Assembly: GCA_020849855.1 (NCBI GenBank)
Contig: JADZFO010000006.1
Location: 1 to 64,000 of the forward strand
Source: a bacterium
Lineage (GTDB): Bacteria > 4484-113 > JAFGCY01
Length of the DNA stretch: 64,000 bases
Direction of reading: 5' to 3'
Shown: positions 58,546 to 64,000 of the stretch, piece by piece
How positions within the stretch are numbered: the first letter of the stretch is position 1
Layout: every line of letters begins with the position of its first letter
Program-made: the position numbers and the translations under genes
The notes under the pieces: model-generated
Seen by the model: the letters and a program-made list of their open reading frames with translations, nothing else
Database searches by the model: none
Told to the model about the DNA's origin: nothing

Positions 58546-59799
58546 GTGTTCAAGCGTGACAAACTGGTTCTTGCCTTGGTGGCGCTGCTCAGTGTGCTGG
58601 TGCTGGCCGCCGCCGCCTGGAAAGACTACAATCCGATGTGGATCTTCTACCAGCTTCAGTTCAGGTCGCTGGTGGCTGAGAAGCTGGGCCCGGAAAAAGC
58701 GGCTGCAGTCAAGCTTGGCGTCCAGCAGATCTGGCTGCCTGAAGCAGGCCGCGTCGACCGCTGCGTCAGTTGCCACCAGGGTGTAAGCTGGGCCGGGCTT
58801 GAAGACGCCCCGGAGCCATACCGCAGTCATCCGGTTGAGCCGCTGAAGAACCATCCGGTAGAAAAATTCGGCTGCACTTTCTGCCATGGCGGACAGGGTC
58901 CGTCGACCATACTGCCGGATGCGCATGGCTGGATCAAACATTGGAAGGACCCTCTGCTGGATAGTAAGATCGGCACGGACTACCAAATGAAGAACCCATT
59001 GGGCTTCATGCAAATAAAGTGCAATGTCTGCCATAGGTACGACCGCAAGATCGAAGGTGCTGACTACATTAACCGGGCCAAGTCCCTGGTCGAGGAGAAG
59101 GGTTGCCGTGCCTGCCACACGATCAATGAGCGCGGCGGCGCCATTGGCCCGGACCTGACCTGGATTGGCGATAAGCACGCGGAGCAGTACGACTTCTCCC
59201 GTCTGACAACCTATCCCTCAGTCTTCAGCTGGCAAGTTGGACATCTCCAGGACCCCAAGTCCTTTGCGCCCGACACCATCATGCCGCAGTTCGGTTTCTC
59301 AACCGAAGACAGCCAGGCCCTGGCCCTGTTGCTACTAAGCTGGAAAAAAGAACACGTCCCGGCCAGTCTGATGCCTGGCATGCAGCTCAGGGACCAGCCG
59401 ACGCCCGAAGAAGCGGAGAAAGAGCGGATGATGCGTGAAGGCGAGGGCCGGTTCTTCGTGGAGAAGACCTGCTTTGTCTGCCACGACGTCAGCAGTCTAG
59501 GCATCTTCAGCGCGACCAAGATCGGCCCGGACTTGGCCATCGCCGTTGAAGATGTCCCGCGGCGCTTTGGCCGCACGCTTGAGGACTTCCTGCAAAGCCC
59601 CAGCGGAACCATGTCGGTTGTCCTGAGCAAGCAGATTCCGTTGACCAAAGAGGAACGGAGCGAGGCGGCACGACTGCTGCAGTTCGCCTACCAGAAGCAC
59701 CTAGAGCAGCAGAACAAGCCGGCCGAGGCACCGGCAGCAGTAACTGATCCCATCGAAGGTTCCGCCGCGGGCACGGCGACGGATGAAGCAGCAAAGTAA
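58546..59799 (+). CDS. Pentahaem c-type cytochrome of the nos locus
   Basis: The 417-residue protein has one N-terminal membrane segment (about 6-24, LVLALVALLSVLVLAAAAW) and five CXXCH motifs: CVSCH, CTFCH, CNVCH, CRACH and CFVCH. The last two lie in mono-haem cytochrome-c-like units with later methionines (MPQFG, and TMSVV), likely axial ligands. It is probably anchored in the inner membrane and faces the periplasm, carrying electrons from the Rieske/cytochrome b complex to NosZ. GTG at 58546 is chosen because GGGAGG is well spaced, and the ATG 2 bases earlier is out of frame. The C-terminal 40 residues are Ala/Pro/Glu-rich. Confidence 0.93.
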   Translation: MFKRDKLVLALVALLSVLVLAAAAWKDYNPMWIFYQLQFRSLVAEKLGPEKAAAVKLGVQQIWLPEAGRVDRCVSCHQGVSWAGLEDAPEPYRSHPVEPLKNHPVEKFGCTFCHGGQGPSTILPDAHGWIKHWKDPLLDSKIGTDYQMKNPLGFMQIKCNVCHRYDRKIEGADYINRAKSLVEEKGCRACHTINERGGAIGPDLTWIGDKHAEQYDFSRLTTYPSVFSWQVGHLQDPKSFAPDTIMPQFGFSTEDSQALALLLLSWKKEHVPASLMPGMQLRDQPTPEEAEKERMMREGEGRFFVEKTCFVCHDVSSLGIFSATKIGPDLAIAVEDVPRRFGRTLEDFLQSPSGTMSVVLSKQIPLTKEERSEAARLLQFAYQKHLEQQNKPAEAPAAVTDPIEGSAAGTATDEAAK

Positions 59800-59811
59800 G
59801 CGGAGGATGAT

Positions 59812-61692
59812 ATGCGAGACAAGGAAAGATTTGACTTCGGCAAGTGGGTCTGGCCTGCACTGCTGGCCGGCCTGCTCATAGCAGGTCTGTTTGCCTGCCG
59901 GGGCGCTGCCCCTGGCGGGGAGGGGGACCGGGAGCGCGGCGCAACCGGGTCGCAGGCAGGCGCGGCGGCAGCGACCTATGTTGCGCCGGGAGACCTGGAC
60001 GAGATGTACTTGTTCTATTCCGGCGGGCACAGCGGCAATGTTTACGTTGCCGGCATGCCTTCGATGCGCCACATCAGCACAATACCGGTGTTCGCCAAGT
60101 ATCCGGCGACGGGCTACGGCTTCGATGACGAGAGCCGCAAGATGCTTGGAGGCCTTGAATGGGGTGATGTACACCACCCTTCGCTTTCCAGGACCAATGG
60201 CGAATATGACGGCAAGTGGCTGTTCGTAAACGACGCCGGCAACAACCGCTACGCACGGATTGATCTGCGAGACTTCAAGACCAAGCAAATCATCGGCCCC
60301 GTTCCGAACTGCTCCGGTCTGCATGGCGGCGCTTTCTGCACTTCGAACAGCGAGTTCCTGATCTATGCCACACGTTTTTCTGTGCCGCTGCCCCTGGGCA
60401 CCGCCGCCCCGATCGCCGATTACGCCGCCAAGTACAAGGGCGTGGTCGGAGCTCTCAGCGTCAACAAGAGCACGGGCGAGATGTCATACGACGGCGGCTT
60501 CCAGATCATGACCCCGCCCTTCAACTGGGACCTGGGTTCAACCGGCCGCGGCCCCAGCGCCGATTGGGTGTTCTTCACCTGCTACAACTCTGAGCGCGCC
60601 ACGGGGGAACTTGAGAAGACCGCCTCAGCGAATGACCGGGACTACATCATCGCCGTCAACTGGAAGCTGGCTACAGAGTTGGCCAAAGGCCCTGCCGCGA
60701 CCGACATCGCCGGCATGAAGGTGATCGATCCGGCCAAGGCGCCGGGGCTGTGCTTCCTGATCCCCTGCCCGAAGAGCCCGCATGGCGTGGACTGCAGCCC
60801 TGACGGTACCTACTTCGTCGGCAGCGGCAAGCTGGAGGCCGTGACCACTGTCTACGGCTTCCAGGAGATGCTGGATGCAATCAAGAACAAGAACTTCACC
60901 GGGGATGAGGACGGCATTCCTGTTCTGGACTACGACAAGGTCAAGCTGCGCGAGTGCCAGATTGGCCTGGGCCCGCTGCACACGCAGTATGACGACAAGG
61001 GCATGGCTTACACCTCTCTCTTCGTTGACAGCGCTGTGGCGAAGTGGGACCCCTCAACCGGCGAAGTGCTGGACACCATCCCGGTGGCCTACAACATCGG
61101 CCACTTGATGGTCCCGGGAGGAGACAGCGCCAAGCCATTTGGCAAGTACGTGGTGGCGATGAACAAGCTGTCGCATGGCAGGCACCTGAATGTAGGCCCA
61201 AGCCAGCCGGAGAGCAGCCAGTTGATCGACATCAACGGGGACAAGATGAAGATCCTCTACGAGTCTTACACTGAACCCGAGCCGCACTATGCGCAGGCCA
61301 TCCCTGCAACGATGCTGAGCCCGGTGGAGGTTTACCCGCTGGACGAGATCAAGAGCCCGTATCGTATCAACGACGTCAAGGAAGCTGGAGTCGTCCGCGA
61401 GGGAACCACTGTACACGTCAAGATGCTGGCAGTGCGCTCGACGCTTAGTCCGACATCGGTGGAAGTCAACAAGGGCGACACCGTTACTTTCCACATCAGC
61501 AACATTGAACAGACCACCGATGAGCTGCACGGCTTCGGCCTGGCCATGTACAACGTCAACGTTGTGATCGACCCGGGTGAGTTCAAGGAAGTCACCATCG
61601 TGGCTGACAAGCCCGGAGTCTACCCGTACTACTGCACCAACTTCTGCAGCGCGCTGCACCAGGAGATGCAGGGTTACCTGATCGTGAAATAA
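59812..61692 (+). CDS. nosZ: Nitrous-oxide reductase, clade II, lipoprotein-like signal
   Basis: NosZ reduces N2O to N2 in the periplasm. The 626-residue protein has the N-terminal seven-bladed propeller that holds the Cu-S CuZ centre, with histidines in DVHHPS, GLHGGAF, SPHGVD, GPLHTQ and KLSHGRH. The C-terminal cupredoxin domain has the complete CuA motif CTNFCSALHQEM (Cys608, Cys612, His616, Met619). Both copper sites are therefore intact. There is no twin-arginine signal; the N-terminus is a Sec-type segment ending AGLFAC (Cys29), which fits a lipobox. Sec export is the mark of clade II NosZ. A membrane-tethered NosZ is therefore likely. It lies 12 bases after cytochrome c and 41 bases before the nosB-like gene. 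Confidence 0.97.
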   Translation: MRDKERFDFGKWVWPALLAGLLIAGLFACRGAAPGGEGDRERGATGSQAGAAAATYVAPGDLDEMYLFYSGGHSGNVYVAGMPSMRHISTIPVFAKYPATGYGFDDESRKMLGGLEWGDVHHPSLSRTNGEYDGKWLFVNDAGNNRYARIDLRDFKTKQIIGPVPNCSGLHGGAFCTSNSEFLIYATRFSVPLPLGTAAPIADYAAKYKGVVGALSVNKSTGEMSYDGGFQIMTPPFNWDLGSTGRGPSADWVFFTCYNSERATGELEKTASANDRDYIIAVNWKLATELAKGPAATDIAGMKVIDPAKAPGLCFLIPCPKSPHGVDCSPDGTYFVGSGKLEAVTTVYGFQEMLDAIKNKNFTGDEDGIPVLDYDKVKLRECQIGLGPLHTQYDDKGMAYTSLFVDSAVAKWDPSTGEVLDTIPVAYNIGHLMVPGGDSAKPFGKYVVAMNKLSHGRHLNVGPSQPESSQLIDINGDKMKILYESYTEPEPHYAQAIPATMLSPVEVYPLDEIKSPYRINDVKEAGVVREGTTVHVKMLAVRSTLSPTSVEVNKGDTVTFHISNIEQTTDELHGFGLAMYNVNVVIDPGEFKEVTIVADKPGVYPYYCTNFCSALHQEMQGYLIVK

Positions 61693-61733
61693 CCATAGCG
61701 GCCTCAGCGCCGCAACACTAGGAGGAATGGGCC

Positions 61734-62414
61734 ATGCCCGGGGCGAGGATTCAGCGACATCTGGAAGCGTATTACGACTTCTTCGGACAACCGGTGGCCG
61801 TCTATGTGCGCATCCTGCTGTTCGTCGCAATCTTCGCCCTGGTCCCGGTCTTCCGCGGACCGCTCTGGACGATGGCCTTCACCAGCAACCAGTACCCCGA
61901 ACCACTGGCCATGGAAATCTGGGTCAACAAACTGGAAGGCCAGAAGACAGAAACGCGCGACGACCTGAGGGAGATCAACTCGCTCAACCACTACATCGGG
62001 ATGAAGCCGCTCATGGAGAGCGATTTCGCGGAGTTCACCTGGCTTCCGTTCTGCATCGGCGTAATCGCGCTGCTCACCCTGCGTGTGGCGGCGCTGGGTC
62101 GACTGCGCGATCTGGTGGATGTTTTCATGGTCTACACCTACTTTGGGCTCTTCGGGCTCTGGACTTTCTACAACAAACTGCACAGCTACGGACACAATCT
62201 TGACCCGGAGGCCTCCATCAAAGTCGATCCATTCATGCCGCCAGTTTACGGTACAGTCAAGATCGCTAACTTCACTGTTTCAAGTTATCCAGGCGAAGCA
62301 TCATATTGGTTGGGCACCTTTGCGGGGCTCCTGGCGCTCGCCCTCTTTCTGGCAGCCCTGCGTGCATGGAAGGATCTGCGCAGTCAGCTCAAGAGCTCCA
62401 GGCAGGGAGCATAG
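61734..62414 (+). CDS. nosB: NosB-like membrane protein of clade II nos clusters
   Basis: The 226-residue protein has about four membrane segments (22-44, 105-124, 127-147 and 193-215) and a conserved-looking periplasmic segment INSLNHYIGMKPLMESDFAE. A gene of this type follows nosZ in clade II clusters and is usually called nosB; its function is not established, but a role in electron transfer or copper delivery is assumed. AGGAGGA precedes ATG 61734; an ATG 7 bases earlier is out of frame. The name relies on position, topology and the NHYIGM segment, so it is moderately sure. Confidence 0.7.
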   Translation: MPGARIQRHLEAYYDFFGQPVAVYVRILLFVAIFALVPVFRGPLWTMAFTSNQYPEPLAMEIWVNKLEGQKTETRDDLREINSLNHYIGMKPLMESDFAEFTWLPFCIGVIALLTLRVAALGRLRDLVDVFMVYTYFGLFGLWTFYNKLHSYGHNLDPEASIKVDPFMPPVYGTVKIANFTVSSYPGEASYWLGTFAGLLALALFLAALRAWKDLRSQLKSSRQGA

Positions 62415-62416
62415 CT

Positions 62417-63814
62417 GTGTCAGACTGTCTGGCGAGCCTGCAAGTGCTGCTGACTCGCATTGCGTCGGCCGCACTCTTCTTGCTGATCACTCCGGCACTG
62501 CCAGCATGGGGCCGCGATATTCATGTTGGTCCGCAGTGGGAATACAGCAGCCTGCCCGCTGCACTTGCAGCGAGCCAGGATGGAGATCGCCTGCTTCTGG
62601 ATGCCGGCGAGTATAGAGGAGCGCTGGTGCTGGACAAGAGCATCACATTGCTGGGTGACGGCGAAGCGCGGATCAAAGGCTCCTACACAGGGAGCGTGAT
62701 CACTGTCAAGGCGGCTAACGTCCGGATCGAGGGGCTGAACATCAGCGGCACCGGCAAGGATATGATGCACAGCGACGCCGGCGTGATGATTGAAGCCGAT
62801 TCGGCCGTTGTTATCAACTGCGTCCTCGAAGACAACCTTTTCGGAGTCTATGTCCGCAAAGCTAACTCGGCGCTGGTTGAGGGCAACCAGATTACCGGGC
62901 GTCGCGAGGTGGACATGGGCAGTCGCGGGGCCGGGATTCACCTCTACGACGCTGACAACAACGTGTTCAGGCGCAACACGGTCCAGCACGTCCGCGATGG
63001 AATTTACTTCGACCACGCTGACGAAAACCTCGTCGAAGACAACGTTTTCAGCGATCTGCGTTATGGCGTGCACTATATGTACTGTGGCGCGAACCGCTTT
63101 TACCGCAACATCTTTCGCGACAGCATGGCCGGCGCGGCAATAATGTACACCGATAACGTTGAATTCAGTGACAACCAGATTCTGAACAACCGCCTTGGCT
63201 ACAGCGCGTATGGACTGCTATTCCAGGCCTGCAGCAACTGCAAGGCCGAGCGAAATGTGATCGTCAACAACAGCATCGGTATTTTTCTTGAAGGCGCCCA
63301 TGACAACCTGCTGGCCAACAACCTGGTGGCCTACAACGACCTCGGCGTCCAGTTCTTCGCCAACTCATCAGGCAACACATTCAAAAGTAATGACTTCATC
63401 CAGAATATTGCCACCCTTCGCACAATCGGCAAGGCCTACGCCACCTGGAATGCGCCGGAAGCCGGCAACTACTACTCCGACTACCAGGGCTATGACCTTG
63501 ATCTTGATGGTAATGGCGATGTCAGCCATCGCCTGCAGGATAGCTTTGAGTTCCTTACCGGGAGCCGCCCGCTACTTCGGCTGTTCCTCAGCAGCGCCGC
63601 AGCAGATGCCCTGAGGCTCGCCGAAGACAGTTTTCCTGTCCTTCCGGCCAGTGAGTTCAACGACACGCGACCCAGCGTCCGCCCGCTTAGCGGCGTTCGG
63701 ATCAGCCCCCAGGCGGGCGCCGGCTCAATGCCGCGCCCGGCCCCGCTGGCAGCCCTCGTCTGCGCGGCCGTTACACTGCTCTTCGCCTTAATTGGCTGGA
63801 GGCTGTCACGATGA
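62417..63814 (+). CDS. nosD: NosD copper-site maturation protein
   Basis: NosD is the periplasmic partner of the NosF-NosY ABC transporter that supplies sulfur species for assembly of the CuZ centre. The 465-residue protein has a signal peptide (about 13-33, [19 protein letters not shown]) and a long parallel beta-helix of repeating Asn/Gly/Asp-rich turns ([40 protein letters not shown]). A C-terminal membrane helix ([18 protein letters not shown]) is also present. I start at GTG 62417, 3 bases after the nosB-like stop and preceded by GGGAG; the frame is open upstream but overlaps nosB. The stop overlaps nosF by ATGA. Confidence 0.93.
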   Translation: MSDCLASLQVLLTRIASAALFLLITPALPAWGRDIHVGPQWEYSSLPAALAASQDGDRLLLDAGEYRGALVLDKSITLLGDGEARIKGSYTGSVITVKAANVRIEGLNISGTGKDMMHSDAGVMIEADSAVVINCVLEDNLFGVYVRKANSALVEGNQITGRREVDMGSRGAGIHLYDADNNVFRRNTVQHVRDGIYFDHADENLVEDNVFSDLRYGVHYMYCGANRFYRNIFRDSMAGAAIMYTDNVEFSDNQILNNRLGYSAYGLLFQACSNCKAERNVIVNNSIGIFLEGAHDNLLANNLVAYNDLGVQFFANSSGNTFKSNDFIQNIATLRTIGKAYATWNAPEAGNYYSDYQGYDLDLDGNGDVSHRLQDSFEFLTGSRPLLRLFLSSAAADALRLAEDSFPVLPASEFNDTRPSVRPLSGVRISPQAGAGSMPRPAPLAALVCAAVTLLFALIGWRLSR

Positions 63815-64000
63815 GCGCCGTGCTTGAAGCAATCGGGCTAAGCAAGTCCTATCAGCATGTGCTGGCCCTGGACTGCCTGGACTTGAACGTCGAGCCCGGC
63901 GAAGTACTCGCTCTCCTTGGGCCAAACGGCAGCGGGAAGTCCACCTCAATCCGATGTTTTGCTGGTCTACTCCAGCCTAGCGCTGGCCGTGTCAAGGTCG
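63811..64000 (+). CDS. nosF: NosF ABC-transporter ATPase, truncated by window end
   Basis: Sixty-three codons are visible. They encode the start of an ABC ATPase: [20 protein letters not shown], then the Walker A motif [10 protein letters not shown] and [13 protein letters not shown]. The ATG overlaps the nosD TGA (ATGA), so translation is coupled. By context this is NosF, which with NosY (expected just beyond the edge) forms the transporter that works with NosD. Walker B and the signature motif are outside the window. Confidence 0.9.
   Translation, partial: MSAVLEAIGLSKSYQHVLALDCLDLNVEPGEVLALLGPNGSGKSTSIRCFAGLLQPSAGRVKV

Overview
This is a 64 kb window of high-GC bacterial chromosome, densely coded on both strands, with no rRNA, tRNA or CRISPR array that I could find. 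The organism looks like a diderm from an uncultured or poorly sampled lineage. An LptD-type outer-membrane assembly protein and several lipoproteins argue for an outer membrane. A DivIVA-domain protein next to YggT, and at least eight genes with a TANNNT -10 box ending 5-8 nt before the start codon (leaderless transcripts), are more typical of Terrabacteria-like groups. The phylum assignment is a low-confidence inference. A nitrous-oxide-reductase locus shows the capacity to respire N2O.

Layout. 1-9.1 kb: the end of a type IV pilin-like gene, a small membrane protein, murA, an EamA transporter, two small stress-type genes, a seven-haem lipoprotein cytochrome with dockerin-like and FN3 domains, and an ankyrin-repeat membrane protein. 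9.2-20.2 kb (minus strand): a complete F-type ATP synthase operon (atpZ, atpI, atpB, E, F, H, A, G, D, C) preceded by divIVA and yggT genes. It is interrupted by two unrecognised genes and by a block of intergenic palindromic repeats. 20.2-31.7 kb: an unknown 670-residue protein, two very large surface lipoproteins (IPT/TIG; dockerin plus PKD plus propeller), deoC, and the ybeY-corC pair. 31.7-41.8 kb: a double retropepsin-like protein, a CsrA protein that reads as two CsrA units in one chain, a response regulator, lptD, a nucleotidyltransferase, a zinc-ribbon microprotein and a secreted protein.

41.9-46.7 kb: six consecutive secreted coiled-coil paralogues. Four are preceded by the same promoter/5'-hairpin element, and the middle four arose by duplication of a two-gene unit. 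I recognise no family for them. 46.7-48.1 kb: rtcB. 48.3-53.6 kb: another two-gene module present twice in tandem (polytopic membrane protein plus anchored periplasmic protein), each copy with its own leaderless promoter. 53.6-64 kb: a roughly 0.5 kb non-coding spacer, then a nos operon running off the right edge: Rrf2 regulator, FAD/4Fe-4S oxidoreductase, Rieske protein, cytochrome b, pentahaem cytochrome c, clade II nosZ, nosB-like, nosD and nosF (partial).

How it fits together: the nos operon encodes its own quinol-to-NosZ electron chain (Rieske/cytochrome b/cytochrome c) plus the NosD/NosF copper-site assembly machinery. The resulting proton-motive force would feed the ATP synthase, whose c subunit looks proton-specific. 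The best candidates for undescribed biology are the coiled-coil paralogue array with its shared leader, the duplicated membrane module, and the tandem CsrA.
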